A stretch of DNA of 55,137 bases from an uncultured Paraprevotella sp. (GTDB lineage Bacteria; Bacteroidota; Bacteroidia; Bacteroidales; Bacteroidaceae): assembly GCA_944321525.1 (NCBI GenBank), contig CALULQ010000026.1, forward strand, positions 1 through 55,137, given 5' to 3'. The notes under the pieces are model-generated. The model was not told where the DNA came from and ran no database searches. It saw nothing but the letters and a program-made list of their open reading frames with translations. The position numbers and the translations under genes were made by a program. Shown one piece after another: positions 8,779-17,872 of the stretch (position 1 is the first letter of the stretch; the number at the start of each line of letters is the position of its first letter).

Positions 8779-9201
8779 ATGAGCGAAAGAAATGCCTTGG
8801 ATACATTAAAGCATTACGGAATCCATCCGTCGGTGCAACGCATTGCCATCATGGACTACCTGCTGAAGCACTACACCCACCCCACGGTGGACGAGGTGTA
8901 CGTGTCTTTGTGCAAAGACATTCCCACGCTGTCTAAAACTACAGTGTATAACACCCTCAGGCTGTTTTCCGAGCATGGCGCGGCACAGATGCTGACCATC
9001 GATGAAAAGAAAATATGCTTCGACGGCAACGTCACGCCCCACGCACATTTCATGTGCAGGCGCTGCGGGAAGTTGCTCGACGTGGATTTGCCCGAAGGGG
9101 CCGTGGACTACCTGCCCGAAAGCAAGGAGTTCAGGGTGGAAGAGACACACGTATATTATAAAGGTATATGCAAATCCTGCGCGGAGAAGACGGATGCCTG
9201 A
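8779..9201 (+). CDS. Fur-family transcriptional regulator (PerR-like)
   Basis: DNA-binding metalloregulator of 140 aa. N-terminal winged helix (about 1-80, with HPTVDEVY and SKTTVYNTLRLF) and C-terminal dimerisation domain with HAHFMCRRC (88-96) and CKSC (131-134), the two CxxC pairs of the structural zinc site. Reverse rubrerythrin, a peroxide-reducing protein, follows 62 nt downstream, which favours a PerR-type peroxide sensor over an iron-uptake Fur; this is inference. The start is set by the promoter, which overlaps the longer frame. Divergent from nadE. Confidence 0.93.
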   Translation: MSERNALDTLKHYGIHPSVQRIAIMDYLLKHYTHPTVDEVYVSLCKDIPTLSKTTVYNTLRLFSEHGAAQMLTIDEKKICFDGNVTPHAHFMCRRCGKLLDVDLPEGAVDYLPESKEFRVEETHVYYKGICKSCAEKTDA

Positions 9202-9263
9202 ACTGCCGCGGGAAGAGAAAATAAGAAAGATAACTGTTTAACTTAATTTAAAACAAGACGAAA

Positions 9264-9815
9264 ATGAAGAAGAAATTTGTTTGTACGGTATGTGGTTACA
9301 TTCATGAAGGTAGCGAACCCCCTGCCCAGTGCCCGCAGTGCAAGGCGCCGGCTTCCAAGTTCAAGGAACTGGTTGAGACTGAACTGACCTTCGTCACCGA
9401 GCACGTCATCGGCATCGCCAAGGACGTTGACCCCGAAATCAAGAAAGGCTTGCAGGCCAACTTTGAAGGCGAATGCACCGAAGTCGGCATGTATCTGGCC
9501 ATGAGCCGCCAGGCCGACCGCGAAGGTTATCCCGAAATCGCAGAGGCCTTCAAGCGCTATGCCTTCGAAGAGGCCGACCACGCTTCGCGTTTCTGCGAGC
9601 TGCTGGGCGACATGGTTTGGGACACGAAGACCAACCTGAAGAAGCGCATGGAAGCCGAAAGCGGTGCTTGCTCCGGCAAGATGGAATTGGCCAAGATGGC
9701 CAAGCAGCAGGACTTGGATGCCATCCACGACACGGTGCACGAGATGGCCAAGGACGAGGCACGCCACGGACGCGGCTTTGCCGGGCTCTACAACCGCTAT
9801 TTCGGTGACAAGTAA
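9264..9815 (+). CDS. rbr: Reverse rubrerythrin (NADH peroxidase-type)
   Basis: Cytosolic non-haem iron protein of 183 aa that reduces hydrogen peroxide in anaerobes. The rubredoxin domain is at the N-terminus (Cys7, Cys10, Cys23, Cys26), ahead of the ferritin-like four-helix domain; this is the reversed order compared with classical rubrerythrin. Di-iron ligands are visible as Glu70, the ExxH pair Glu103/His106 and the second pair Glu165/His168. It follows the Fur-family gene by 62 nt with no clear box between, so the two may be co-transcribed or the regulator may act on a nearby site. A strong terminator follows. Confidence 0.95.
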   Translation: MKKKFVCTVCGYIHEGSEPPAQCPQCKAPASKFKELVETELTFVTEHVIGIAKDVDPEIKKGLQANFEGECTEVGMYLAMSRQADREGYPEIAEAFKRYAFEEADHASRFCELLGDMVWDTKTNLKKRMEAESGACSGKMELAKMAKQQDLDAIHDTVHEMAKDEARHGRGFAGLYNRYFGDK

Positions 9816-9865
9816 TAATCCCCGACGGGGTTGAGAGATATACAAAAACCCCCTTCATCTGAAAA

Positions 9866-9909
9866 TCCCGCGAGGCTCTTGGAAACGAGGCCTCGCGGGA
9901 TTCTTTTTT
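9866..9909 (+). terminator. Terminator after rubrerythrin
   Basis: Perfect 11-bp stem TCCCGCGAGGC (9866-9876) / GCCTCGCGGGA (9890-9900), then TTCTTTTTT. Confidence 0.92.
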
Positions 9910-9941
9910 GCCGCGCGCGCTGCCGTGCCGCGCAGGCTGGA

Positions 9942-10238
9942 TTATTCATAATCCTTCAGTCTTTTGGGATTCTTGGGAAACCAACCTTTTAGCACGCGTT
10001 TCCGCTGGTCGAACACTTCGAGTATGCCCCAAAAGGAGGAGAAAGACACCACGCCCGAGAGGATGCTCACATAAAGGTTGCCGGCGCAGAGCGACAAGGC
10101 GGCAAAGAGCAGCCCCGCGGCCAGGAAGGCCCACCAGCATTTTGTTCCGAAATAGTATTCCCCTTTGATGACGAGAGGGTGGAAGAGGCCGATGATGAGA
10201 AAGGTGGCCAGCCCGATAAGTATGCCCACGTAGTTCAT
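9942..10238 (-). CDS. DUF4491 family membrane protein
   Basis: Small inner-membrane protein of 98 aa with three predicted membrane segments: an N-terminal GILIGLATFLIIGLFHP, a second around 36-55 (WWAFLAAGLLFAAL) and a third around 55-73. The polar end KGWFPKNPKR and the segment IKGEYYFGTKCWW are the family signature I remember for DUF4491, which is widespread in Bacteroidales and has no known function. It is a single gene, convergent with rubrerythrin. Confidence 0.85.
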   Translation of the reverse strand: MNYVGILIGLATFLIIGLFHPLVIKGEYYFGTKCWWAFLAAGLLFAALSLCAGNLYVSILSGVVSFSSFWGILEVFDQRKRVLKGWFPKNPKRLKDYE

Positions 10239-10269
10239 TGCGGTAAGGGTTTTTATGGTTTGTCGCCTG

Positions 10270-10277
10270 CAAAGGTA
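10270..10277 (-). promoter_or_regulatory. -7 box of the DUF4491 gene
   Basis: TACCTTTG on the minus strand, 31 nt before the start codon. No clear -33 element. Confidence 0.6.
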
Positions 10278-10485
10278 ATGCTTTATTTCGGTATATGGCT
10301 GCGGGGGAAGCGTTTTATCGGAGAGAAGGGGGAATCTTTGTCGGCTGGCGAAAGGACAAGACCAAGGTCAGGTTTTTCCGGATACGGGTAGTTGCCTCCT
10401 GCCAGGGAGAGGAAAACTGGATGCTCGCAGAAGAACTTTCATCCGGTGAAGCCGTCTTTCTGAAGTGCAGGAACACGCAGCGCCT

Positions 10486-10557
10486 TGCGGAAGCCGTCAG
10501 CGTACTCTGCGGCAAGTACTCGAGTACTTTGCGGCAAGTACAATTCCGTACTCCGCA
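10486..10557 (+). repeat. Modular palindromic repeat, copy 1 (72 bp, two units)
   Basis: Left end TGCGGAAGCCGTCAGC (10486-10501); unit 1 GTACTCTGCGGCAAGTAC (10502-10519); linker TCGA (10520-10523); unit 2 GTACTTTGCGGCAAGTAC (10524-10541); right end AATTCCGTACTCCGCA (10542-10557). The two units are direct repeats. The element lies past the MATE 3' end. Confidence 0.92.
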
Positions 10558-10610
10558 GGGGCGTTGCCTGCATTCCCGTGGCTATGGGGGCAGAAAGCCG
10601 GCTTTATGCC

Positions 10611-11930
10611 TTATTCCGGCTTCATCGGGCAGCAATGATTCCGATACAACCAATGCTGCACCAGTCCGCGGGTGGACAGATAGAGCAGAAAGGCCAGCCA
10701 AAGGGCATGGTTGTGCCAGAAAGGCGAAAGCGACAGGAACGAAGCGAAGAATACCAGTGCGGCACATGCCATGGACCACAGCATCTGGCGCGTGGCCGTG
10801 AGGCCGATGAAAACTCCGTCCCACACGAAAGCCGAGAGGCCGGCCAGCGGGATGCACACCGCCCACGGCAGGTAGGTCGCGGCCGTGGCTGTCACCGACG
10901 GCTCGTTCGTGAGCAAACCCATGAAAGCCCGTCCGCCAGCCAGATAGACCACGGTGAAAAGGGCGGCCACGCCGATGCCCCAGGCGAAGAGCCCGCGCAC
11001 CACGCCCTTCAGCCCTTGGCGGTCGCCCGCTCCGGCGCACTTGCCGGCCAAGGCTTCGCCGGCAAAGGCAAAACCGTCCATGAAATAAGAATAAAGGGTG
11101 AAGTATTGCATCAGCAGGGCATTGGCGGCCAGGATGCTTTCGCCCTGCCGCGAACCAGCCGACGTGAAGTAGAGGGTGACACCCACCAGGCAGAGCGTGC
11201 GGAGGAAAATGTCGCGGTTGACGGTGAAAAAGCGGCGGATGGCATCGGCGCGGAACACTTCGGACTGTGCGAACCCGCGCGGCAGGCCGAGCTTGCGGCG
11301 CAGGCACAGGCTGAGCCACAAGGAGAGCGCCAAGCCGCAATATTGGGCCAGCAGCGTACCCAGCGCCACGCCCGCCACGCCCAGATGGAGGCCGAACACG
11401 AAGAAGAGGCTTGCCGCGATGTTGGCCACGTTCTGCACCAAGGCCACGTAGAGGGGATAGCGCGCGTTTTGAAGGCCGATGAACCAGCCCGTCAGGCTGT
11501 AGAGCCCCAACACGGCGGGGGCGCCCCACACGCAGATGCGGAAGTATGTAGCGGCCCCGTCTGACACAGCATCGGGAGGCGCCATGATGGCCAACGACAG
11601 ACGGAGCAGGGGAGCTTGCAGCAGCAGGACGAGCAGGGCAATGGCCATGGAGGTAAAGAGGGAACGGCAGAACAGGTGCTGCACCTCGTCCGTGCGCCCC
11701 GCCCCGTAGGCCTGCGACGTCATGCCGCTGGTGCCCATGCGCAGGAAAGCGAAAATCCAGTATATCATGTTGAATATCGTGCCGCCCACGGCAATGGCGC
11801 CGATGTAGTGTGCGGCACCGAGATGTCCGGCGATGGCCAAGTCAATCAGTCCGAGCAGCGGCACGGTGATGTTCGACAGGATGGAAGGCAGGGCGATGTG
11901 CAGGATTTCCTTATGATATGATTTCTTCAT
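10611..11930 (-). CDS. MATE family efflux transporter
   Basis: Inner-membrane cation-coupled multidrug/toxin exporter of 439 aa, with about twelve membrane segments in two MatE halves. The N-terminal half has the typical HIALPSILSNITVPLLGLIDLAIAGHLG-type opening (split here as PSILSNITVPLLGLID plus IAGHLG) and the G-x-GTSGMTSQAYGAG region. It resembles the DinF/NorM-like branch common in Bacteroidetes. Substrate unknown. The start at 11930 (MKKSYHKEILHIALP) is natural, because the hydrophobic region begins immediately after. A tRNA terminator precedes it on the same strand. Confidence 0.93.
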   Translation of the reverse strand: MKKSYHKEILHIALPSILSNITVPLLGLIDLAIAGHLGAAHYIGAIAVGGTIFNMIYWIFAFLRMGTSGMTSQAYGAGRTDEVQHLFCRSLFTSMAIALLVLLLQAPLLRLSLAIMAPPDAVSDGAATYFRICVWGAPAVLGLYSLTGWFIGLQNARYPLYVALVQNVANIAASLFFVFGLHLGVAGVALGTLLAQYCGLALSLWLSLCLRRKLGLPRGFAQSEVFRADAIRRFFTVNRDIFLRTLCLVGVTLYFTSAGSRQGESILAANALLMQYFTLYSYFMDGFAFAGEALAGKCAGAGDRQGLKGVVRGLFAWGIGVAALFTVVYLAGGRAFMGLLTNEPSVTATAATYLPWAVCIPLAGLSAFVWDGVFIGLTATRQMLWSMACAALVFFASFLSLSPFWHNHALWLAFLLYLSTRGLVQHWLYRNHCCPMKPE

Positions 11931-11954
11931 GCGTTTGTGGTGGTTGATGATATG

Positions 11955-12002
11955 AAAAAAGGCACTGCCAACTTGCTAATCGCTTGTCTCGCAGTGCCTT
12001 TT
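11955..12002 (-). terminator. Terminator of the tRNA-Pro transcript
   Basis: Stem AAAAGGCACTGC (11957-11968) / GCAGTGCCTTTT (11991-12002), ending in a minus-strand T-run, 7 nt past the tRNA 3' end. Confidence 0.88.
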
Positions 12003-12008
12003 CCTCTG

Positions 12009-12083
12009 TCGGGGTGAAAGGATTCGAACCTTCGACCCCCTGCTCCCAAAGCAGGTGCGCTAACCGGACTGCGCTACACCCCG
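12009..12083 (-). tRNA. tRNA-Pro, anticodon TGG
   Basis: Complete cloverleaf on the minus strand: acceptor stem CGGGGTG/CACCCCG, D-arm GCGCAGTCCGGTTAGCGC, anticodon stem CCTGC/GCAGG with loop TTTGGGA (anticodon TGG at 12046-12048) and T-arm GGTTCGAATCC. The first pair is C-G, as expected for tRNA-Pro. The discriminator base is A; CCA is not encoded. Confidence 0.97.
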
Positions 12084-12118
12084 TCGTGTCAAGAGGAGCT
12101 CTTTTTCAAAAAGCGATG

Positions 12119-12150
12119 CAAAGGTACGCCTTTTGAGCGGCATTTCCAAA
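12119..12150 (-). promoter_or_regulatory. Promoter of tRNA-Pro
   Basis: TTTG (12147-12150), 20-nt spacer, TACCTTTG (12119-12126) on the minus strand, 35 nt before the tRNA 5' end. Perfect match to the Bacteroidetes consensus. Confidence 0.82.
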
Positions 12151-12159
12151 TTTATACAT

Positions 12160-12195
12160 AAAAAAGTGGCATGCCTTCGAGCGAAGACATGCCAC
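12160..12195 (-). terminator. Terminator of the GH35 gene
   Basis: Hairpin with GTGGCATG (12166-12173) / CATGCCAC (12188-12195) outer stem and a minus-strand run of six T at 12160-12165. Confidence 0.88.
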
Positions 12196-12247
12196 CGGTT
12201 GACAAGTCACCCCCGCCGGTTTCTCCGGTCGGGAAAGGGTGCAAGGG

Positions 12248-14608
12248 TTAATATTTGAACGGGTCGTTCTTCACGTAAATCTTGTAGGACTTGATGCTCT
12301 CGGGAGCGCCTTCCTCCACGCGCGGCAGGTATTGGAAGCCGCCGAGCCGCTGCACGGAACCCAAGTCGATGACGACGTAGTGCGGGAACTTCACGTTTTG
12401 GTTCGTGCTCCAGTAGGTGGATTCCTGCAAGTCGAAGATCTTGTCGGCAGTCTTGTTGCCCGAGGAGATGTCCTCGTCGTCGGCATAGGCCACGGTCCAA
12501 GGTTCGCGGCTAATGCGCTGGCCCTTGTCGTCGAGCATATACCACTCGGCAATGCAGGCGTATTCACGGTTGTTGTGGGAGTTCAGCGCCTCGATGCAGA
12601 CGTAGCGTCCGCTCACGGGCTGGTCGAACTTCACTTCCTGCCAGCCGTTTCCGGGGGCAAATTCTCCGATCTTGCAGGGCGTTTCTCCTGCCAGGTCAAG
12701 ATTCTGTCCCTCTTTGCGGTGCGTGTTCGGGGCATCCACGTTCAGCTTGTCGATGATGGGTTTTTCCAAACCTTCCACAACTGTTTCCTGCGGTCCCACG
12801 ATGTCTTGCACGATGATTTCGTTCTCGCCCTTCTTCAGCCAGCACCCCGGCATGTAGAGCGTCTGTTGAGGACCGATTTTCCAGAAGCGTCCGATGGCAT
12901 GGCCGTTGACATAGACCTGTCCCTTGCCCCATGTTTCGAGGTTGATGAAGGTGTCGCCCGTCTTCTTCAGGTTGAAGGTGGCGCGGTAGCAACCCGGCAC
13001 TTTCTGTCCGGCCAAAGGCACGTATTTCATGTCTTTCTGTGCCTGGTAGCTGTCGCTGAGGTTATACACCTGCCAGTTCTTCAGGTTGATGTTCACTTGG
13101 CTGCCGTTCTCCATGGCATAGCTCAACTCCACTTTTTCGGTGATGCCCTTGAAATCCTTGATGGCGCGGCCGAAGTTGATGCGTCCCATGGCTTCCACAA
13201 GAATGTCCAGTTGGTCGCCGGCCTTCATGGCTGGGAGCAGCAAGGTCTTTTCGTGGTTGCGACGGTCCATGGAGCCAATCAGCTTGCCGTTGATGAACAC
13301 CTGCACGTAGTCGTGCCCGTCAGTGACGGTGAGGATGCTCTGCGTAGGCACGGCCGGTGCCTGTGTGCGGTAGAGGATGGAACCCCAGCCTTGGTCGAAG
13401 GCTTCCATCGTCTGGATGTCCATCGACGTCTTGGGCTCAGGCAGGTTGTCGAACAAGGGCGCCACTTCCGTGAATTCCACTTTGGGAATGCTGATCACGG
13501 GGTAAGCCTTGGGAATGGACGGGAGCTTTTTGTCGCTGTACCCGGCCAGCATCTCGCGCAGTTCCATGTATTTGGGAGTGGTCTGTCCCGCCTCGTTGAT
13601 GGGGGCGTCGTAGTCGTATGACGTCACGTCGGGAGAGAAGCCCGGGCTGTTGGCGCCGGCCCAATGGCCCCAGCTGGTACCGCCGTGGGTCATGTAGAGC
13701 GAGAAGGAAATGCCGTTGTCCAACATTTCTTTCAGTCCGCCGACCATTTCCTTGCTGCCGCGCGTCTCGTGGCGGCCGCCCCACTTGTCGAACCATCCGC
13801 TCCAGAACTCGGAGCACATCAGGGGCGACTCAGGACGCAGTTCTTTCAGCGGCTTGAATTCGTTCTGGATGTTGGCACCCGTGCCGAAGTTCATTGTCCA
13901 CACCAAGTCGTCCAAGCCGTTCTTGGTGAAGTTGGAACTCCAGTCGCACTGGAAGAGGGTCACCTTGTCGAATCCGGACTCGCGGATGATGTCGCGGATG
14001 GCGGCCACGTAAGGCTTGTCTTCTCCGTAAGAGCCGTATTCGTTCTCTACTTGCACCATGATGATGGGGCCGCCTTTTTCAATGGTCAGGTCGCCAATCT
14101 GTTCGCCCAGTTTCTTAGCGAAGATGCGGTAGCGCTCCATGAAATAGGGGTCTTGTTCGCGCAGGCGGATGTCTTTCTTCTTCAGCAGCCACCACGGCAG
14201 GCCTCCCATTTCCCATTCGGCGCAGACGTACGGTCCGGGGCGGACAATGACATAAAGCCCGTTTTTCTGCGCCAGGCGGATGAACTCGGCCACGTCGTTG
14301 TTGCCCGTGAAGTCGAACTTGCCTTCCTCTTGCTCATGGATGTTCCAGAACACGTAGAGGCAGAGCGTGTTCATGCCCAATGCCTTGCACATCTTGATGC
14401 GGTGCTCCCAATAGGGGCGGGGGATGCGCGGGTAATGCACTTCGGCAGCCTTGACGATGAAAGGCTTGCCATTGAGAAGGAATGTCTTGTTTCCCACTTC
14501 GAAGGTTTCGGTCTTGGCCGAAGCGCCCGAAGGAGCGAATAGGAACAGCCCGGCCGTGAGCAGAGAAGCTTTGAGCACATGGCTGATGGTTTTGTTTAGA
14601 TACATCAT
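12248..14608 (-). CDS. Secreted GH35 beta-galactosidase
   Basis: Glycoside hydrolase family 35 enzyme of 786 aa from the chosen start, which removes terminal beta-galactose. A signal peptide is visible (MMYLNKTISHVLKASLLTAG then LFLFAPSGASA, cleavage near residue 31). The catalytic TIM barrel follows: acid/base Glu190 in VENEYG and nucleophile Glu267 in SEFWSGWFDKWG. Central jelly-roll domains carry GWGSILYRT and LNLKKTGDTFINLETWGKGQ-type segments (split VYVNGHAIGRFW). The last ~130 residues look like an F5/8 type C (discoidin) sugar-binding domain (RYVCIEAL...PHYVVIDLGSVQRLGGFQYLPR). The frame is open 57 codons upstream, but the signal peptide and a promoter at 14656-14687 fix the start at 14608. 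Single gene, divergent from aspS. Confidence 0.95.
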   Translation of the reverse strand: MMYLNKTISHVLKASLLTAGLFLFAPSGASAKTETFEVGNKTFLLNGKPFIVKAAEVHYPRIPRPYWEHRIKMCKALGMNTLCLYVFWNIHEQEEGKFDFTGNNDVAEFIRLAQKNGLYVIVRPGPYVCAEWEMGGLPWWLLKKKDIRLREQDPYFMERYRIFAKKLGEQIGDLTIEKGGPIIMVQVENEYGSYGEDKPYVAAIRDIIRESGFDKVTLFQCDWSSNFTKNGLDDLVWTMNFGTGANIQNEFKPLKELRPESPLMCSEFWSGWFDKWGGRHETRGSKEMVGGLKEMLDNGISFSLYMTHGGTSWGHWAGANSPGFSPDVTSYDYDAPINEAGQTTPKYMELREMLAGYSDKKLPSIPKAYPVISIPKVEFTEVAPLFDNLPEPKTSMDIQTMEAFDQGWGSILYRTQAPAVPTQSILTVTDGHDYVQVFINGKLIGSMDRRNHEKTLLLPAMKAGDQLDILVEAMGRINFGRAIKDFKGITEKVELSYAMENGSQVNINLKNWQVYNLSDSYQAQKDMKYVPLAGQKVPGCYRATFNLKKTGDTFINLETWGKGQVYVNGHAIGRFWKIGPQQTLYMPGCWLKKGENEIIVQDIVGPQETVVEGLEKPIIDKLNVDAPNTHRKEGQNLDLAGETPCKIGEFAPGNGWQEVKFDQPVSGRYVCIEALNSHNNREYACIAEWYMLDDKGQRISREPWTVAYADDEDISSGNKTADKIFDLQESTYWSTNQNVKFPHYVVIDLGSVQRLGGFQYLPRVEEGAPESIKSYKIYVKNDPFKY

Positions 14609-14655
14609 TATATTGTTTGTAGTTAATAAAATTGGTTTCTCATGATTTACCACGT

Positions 14656-14687
14656 CAAAAATACGACACTTATTTCTTTTATACAAG
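14656..14687 (-). promoter_or_regulatory. Promoter of the GH35 gene
   Basis: CTTG (14684-14687), 20-nt spacer, TATTTTTG (14656-14663) on the minus strand, about 48 nt before the start codon. Confidence 0.75.
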
Positions 14688-14732
14688 TTTTTTCGAAAAA
14701 AGGATGGTGCGGGGGCGAAAACTTTTGCCCGG

Positions 14733-14766
14733 TTGGCCGTTTCCTCATAAAAAAAGAATAACTTTG
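14733..14766 (+). promoter_or_regulatory. Promoter of aspS
   Basis: Clear -7 box TAACTTTG (14759-14766), 29 nt before the aspS ATG, with a weak -33 candidate TTGG at 14733-14736 (spacing 22). Confidence 0.65.
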
Positions 14767-14795
14767 CATGTTGAATCAAAACCTAAGAAACAGAT

Positions 14796-16556
14796 ATGTT
14801 CAGGACGAATACTTGTGGCGAGCTTAGACTCGCGGACGCTGGAAAAGGCGTCACGCTGGCCGGATGGGTGCAGCGTGTGCGCAAGATGGGCGGAATGACT
14901 TTCGTAGACTTGCGCGACCGGTACGGCATCACGCAATTGGTCTTTAACGAAGAAGTGGACGGCGAACTTTGCGCCAGGGCCAACAAACTGGGGCGCGAAG
15001 ACGTGGTGCAGGTGAAGGGCACCGTGAACGAGCGCGAAAGCAAGAACAAGAACCTGCCCACAGGAGAAATTGAAATCATCGTGGAGGAACTGCGCGTGCT
15101 CAACGCTTCGAAGACTCCTCCCTTCACCATAGAGGACAACACCGACGGGGGAGACGACATCCGGATGAAGTTCCGCTATCTGGACTTGCGCCGGGCTTGC
15201 GTAAGGAAGAACTTGGAGCTGCGCCACAAGATGACGATGGAAGTGCGCCGCTATCTGGACAGCAAAGGGTTCCTGGAAATAGAAACGCCGATGCTCATCG
15301 GCTCTACGCCGGAGGGCGCGCGCGATTTCGTGGTGCCTTCGCGCATGAATCCGGGGCAGTTCTACGCTTTGCCGCAGAGCCCGCAGACGTTGAAGCAACT
15401 GCTCATGGTGGCCGGCATGGACCGCTACTTCCAGATTGTGAAGTGCTTCCGCGACGAAGACTTGCGGGCCGACCGCCAGCCGGAATTCACGCAGATTGAC
15501 TGCGAGATGAGTTTCGTGGAGCAAGAGGATGTGATTTCGCTCTTCGAGGGAATGGCCAAGCACCTCTTCCGCACGATTCGCGGCATCGAGCTCACCGAGC
15601 CTTTCCCCCGCATGCCGTGGAGCGAAGCCATGAGGCTTTACGGAAGCGACAAGCCCGACACGCGCTTCGGCATGGAATTCGTGGAACTGATGGACGTATT
15701 AAAAGGTACGGGCGACTTTTCAGTATTCAACGACGCCCGCTACATCGGCGGCATCTGTGCGCCGGGCTGTGCTTCCTATACGCGGAAACAGTTGGACCAG
15801 CTCACTGATTTCGTGAAGCGCAGCCAGATTGGCGCGAAAGGCCTGGTATATGCCCGAGTGCAGGAAGACGGCAGCGTGAAGTCCAGCGTGGACAAGTTCT
15901 ACACGCAGGAAGTGCTCCAGCAACTGAAAGAGGCCATGAAGGCCGCACCGGGCGACCTGATTCTCATACTGAGCGGCGACGATGCCATGAAGACGCGCAA
16001 GCAACTTTGCGAATTGCGCCTCGAGATGGGCAACCGTCTTGGCCTGCGCGACAAAAACAAATTCTCGTTGTTGTGGGTGGTGGACTTCCCCATGTTCGAG
16101 TGGAGCGAGGAGGAAGGCCGGCTCATGGCCATGCACCATCCGTTCACGCATCCCAAGGATGAGGACATCCCCTTGCTGGACACGAATCCGGCAGCCGTGC
16201 GCGCCGACGCCTACGACATGGTCTGCAACGGCGTGGAAGTGGGAGGCGGCTCCATCCGTATCCACGACCCGGAATTGCAGGACAAGATGTTCAAGATATT
16301 GGGATTCACGGAAGAGCGCGCGCAGGAGCAGTTCGGATTCCTGATGAACGCTTTCAAGTACGGTGCGCCTCCCCACGGCGGATTGGCCTACGGACTGGAC
16401 CGTTGGGTGAGCTTGTTTGCCGGGTTGGACAGCATCCGCGACTGCATAGCCTTCCCCAAGAACAACAGCGGCCGCGACGTGATGCTCGACGCACCGTCGT
16501 GCTTGGACCAGAAGCAGTTGGACGAGCTGAACCTCGTGGTGGACATTAAGGAATAG
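14796..16556 (+). CDS. aspS: Aspartyl-tRNA synthetase
   Basis: Class IIb aminoacyl-tRNA synthetase of 586 aa, the usual bacterial length. N-terminal OB-fold anticodon-binding domain ([21 protein letters not shown]), then the catalytic core with motif 2 [19 protein letters not shown] (around 217-235), the bacterial GAD insertion (about 290-420) and motif 3 GLAYGLDRW near the end. It charges tRNA-Asp; discrimination between tRNA-Asp and tRNA-Asn cannot be read from sequence alone. Single gene with its own promoter and two hairpins downstream. Confidence 0.98.
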   Translation: MFRTNTCGELRLADAGKGVTLAGWVQRVRKMGGMTFVDLRDRYGITQLVFNEEVDGELCARANKLGREDVVQVKGTVNERESKNKNLPTGEIEIIVEELRVLNASKTPPFTIEDNTDGGDDIRMKFRYLDLRRACVRKNLELRHKMTMEVRRYLDSKGFLEIETPMLIGSTPEGARDFVVPSRMNPGQFYALPQSPQTLKQLLMVAGMDRYFQIVKCFRDEDLRADRQPEFTQIDCEMSFVEQEDVISLFEGMAKHLFRTIRGIELTEPFPRMPWSEAMRLYGSDKPDTRFGMEFVELMDVLKGTGDFSVFNDARYIGGICAPGCASYTRKQLDQLTDFVKRSQIGAKGLVYARVQEDGSVKSSVDKFYTQEVLQQLKEAMKAAPGDLILILSGDDAMKTRKQLCELRLEMGNRLGLRDKNKFSLLWVVDFPMFEWSEEEGRLMAMHHPFTHPKDEDIPLLDTNPAAVRADAYDMVCNGVEVGGGSIRIHDPELQDKMFKILGFTEERAQEQFGFLMNAFKYGAPPHGGLAYGLDRWVSLFAGLDSIRDCIAFPKNNSGRDVMLDAPSCLDQKQLDELNLVVDIKE

Positions 16557-16568
16557 AAATTAAACCGA

Positions 16569-16600
16569 GTAAGAGGAAGACAAAATAGTTTTCCTCTTAC
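16569..16600 (+). terminator. First hairpin after aspS
   Basis: Perfect 10-bp stem GTAAGAGGAA (16569-16578) / TTCCTCTTAC (16591-16600), without a proper T-run. Confidence 0.6.
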
Positions 16601-16634
16601 TTCCGAATACGCCCATGCCGGGCATACAACAATA

Positions 16635-16675
16635 GGGGCGGAAAGAAAAAGCAATCTTTCCGCCCCTTTTGTTTT
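16635..16675. terminator. Second hairpin after aspS, strong terminator
   Basis: Perfect 12-bp stem GGGGCGGAAAGA (16635-16646) / TCTTTCCGCCCC (16655-16666), followed by TTTTGTTTT. It probably serves aspS, and the convergent rluA-type gene on the other strand. Confidence 0.88.
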
Positions 16676-16736
16676 CCGAAGGCTGCATCCATGGCGAGAT
16701 GGAGAGGGTGGTCTGCCTGCCCCGCCTTGCAAGGCC

Positions 16737-17630
16737 CTATTTCCGGTTGGCTTGCGAAGCCTTCGTTTCCACGCTTGGGAACAGGCGGGTGAACGAAGCG
16801 GGGAAGGGGGTCTCGAATTCCATCCACTCTCCCGTGACGGGATGGTAGAAGTTCAGGCGGAAGGCGTGCAAGGCCAACCGCCCAATGGGGTCGCTGCCGT
16901 CGCCGTATTTGCTGTCGCCCGCCACCGGATGCCCGATATCCTGCATGTGCACGCGGATCTGGTTTTTCCGCCCCGTCTCCAGTTTCAGTTCCACCAACGA
17001 GAAGTTGTCTCGCGCATCAAGCGTGTGGAAATGCGTGACGGCAAATTTCCCGCCATTGTCCGTGGGGCTGGAATAGGTCACATAAGCCTTGTTGTCCTTG
17101 AGCCAGGAAGAGACCGTTCCGCCTTCTTGTTCCATCTTTCCCGACACGACGGCCACGTACCTGCGGTCGGTGACGATTTCCTGCCAATGCTCTTCCAGGA
17201 TTTTCTGCACCTCAATGCTCTTGGCGAACATCATCAGCCCGGACGTGTCGCGGTCCAAGCGATGCACGGTGTGGGCCGTACATTTGTAGTGCTTGCGGGC
17301 GAAATACGTGTCCAGCACGGTCTTCACCGAATATTGCCGTGCAGCAGCCGGCATGGAGAGGATGCCGACGCCCTTTTCCACCACAACCAGATGGCGGTCT
17401 TCATAGACAATCCGTACCAACTTGTTCTTCAGCTCGTTGCTTCGCTTGTGCTTGCTGATTCTCACGACCATGCCCGGCCGCAATTCAAAATTGTATTGCG
17501 ACACGTTCTTTTGGTCCACGGTAACCCCGTGGCCGGCCAATATGTTCTTCACTTTGTTCTTGCTGATGCCATTCAGTGCTTCCATGAGGAAGTCTTGGAG
17601 CTGCGCCGGACGTTGAACCGTGAACTCCAT
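16737..17630 (-). CDS. RluA-family 23S rRNA/tRNA pseudouridine synthase
   Basis: Pseudouridine synthase of 297 aa from the preferred start. It has an N-terminal S4-like RNA-binding part (about 5-65) and a catalytic domain with the signature HRLDRDTSG (123-131; Asp126 is the catalytic nucleophile). The C-terminal segment LETGRKNQIRVHMQDIGHPVAGDSKYG is typical (shown here as GRKNQIRVHM plus GHPVAGDSKYG). Target base unknown (RluD/RluC-like). The frame starts at 17672, but transcription from the box at 17689-17696 would leave only about a dozen leader bases there, so MEFTVQ at 17630 is preferred. Confidence 0.9.
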   Translation of the reverse strand: MEFTVQRPAQLQDFLMEALNGISKNKVKNILAGHGVTVDQKNVSQYNFELRPGMVVRISKHKRSNELKNKLVRIVYEDRHLVVVEKGVGILSMPAAARQYSVKTVLDTYFARKHYKCTAHTVHRLDRDTSGLMMFAKSIEVQKILEEHWQEIVTDRRYVAVVSGKMEQEGGTVSSWLKDNKAYVTYSSPTDNGGKFAVTHFHTLDARDNFSLVELKLETGRKNQIRVHMQDIGHPVAGDSKYGDGSDPIGRLALHAFRLNFYHPVTGEWMEFETPFPASFTRLFPSVETKASQANRK

Positions 17631-17688
17631 ATATCTCGATGCTGCATAGCGCATCCCGGATCTGTTGCCCATGTCTTTGATTTTTTTG

Positions 17689-17696
17689 CAAAGGTA
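17689..17696 (-). promoter_or_regulatory. -7 box of the RluA-type gene
   Basis: TACCTTTG on the minus strand; no convincing -33. Confidence 0.55.
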
Positions 17697-17800
17697 ATGC
17701 TATTTTTTCAAATTCGTGCCAAGGGGGCACGTCCTTATCCGCATAATCGTTCTTTCGGGGCTTCGTGGCAAGGCATTGGCCGGAAAACGGGGAAACGCCT

Positions 17801-17872
17801 TGCGGAGTTCCGGATTGTACTTTGCGGAGAGTACTCGAGTACTTGCCGCAGAGTACGCTGACGGTTTCCGCA
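17801..17872 (-). repeat. Modular palindromic repeat, copy 2 (72 bp, two units)
   Basis: In reverse orientation to copy 1. Plus strand: end TGCGGAGTTCCGGATT (17801-17816, shifted slightly to the unit start at 17818), unit GTACTTTGCGGAGAGTAC (17818-17835), linker TCGA, inverted unit GTACTTGCCGCAGAGTAC (17840-17857), end finishing in TCCGCA (17867-17872). Read on the minus strand it aligns with copy 1 along its whole length and a little beyond the B-type end. Confidence 0.9.

Larger units (their letters stand above)
10239..10610. other. Intergenic stretch with a palindromic repeat
   Basis: It contains the DUF4491 promoter at its left end and one 72-bp repeat element (10486-10557). Open frames crossing it run through the repeat and the MATE antisense strand and are not believed. 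Nothing else recognised. Confidence 0.7.

Noticed and set aside
10485..11564. Plus-strand frame beginning in repeat copy 1 and running opposite the MATE gene.
   Set aside because: It starts within the repeat and continues as MATE antisense.
12239..14542. Plus-strand frames opposite the GH35 gene.
   Set aside because: They mirror the GH35 coding sequence; composition and lack of motifs mark them as shadows.
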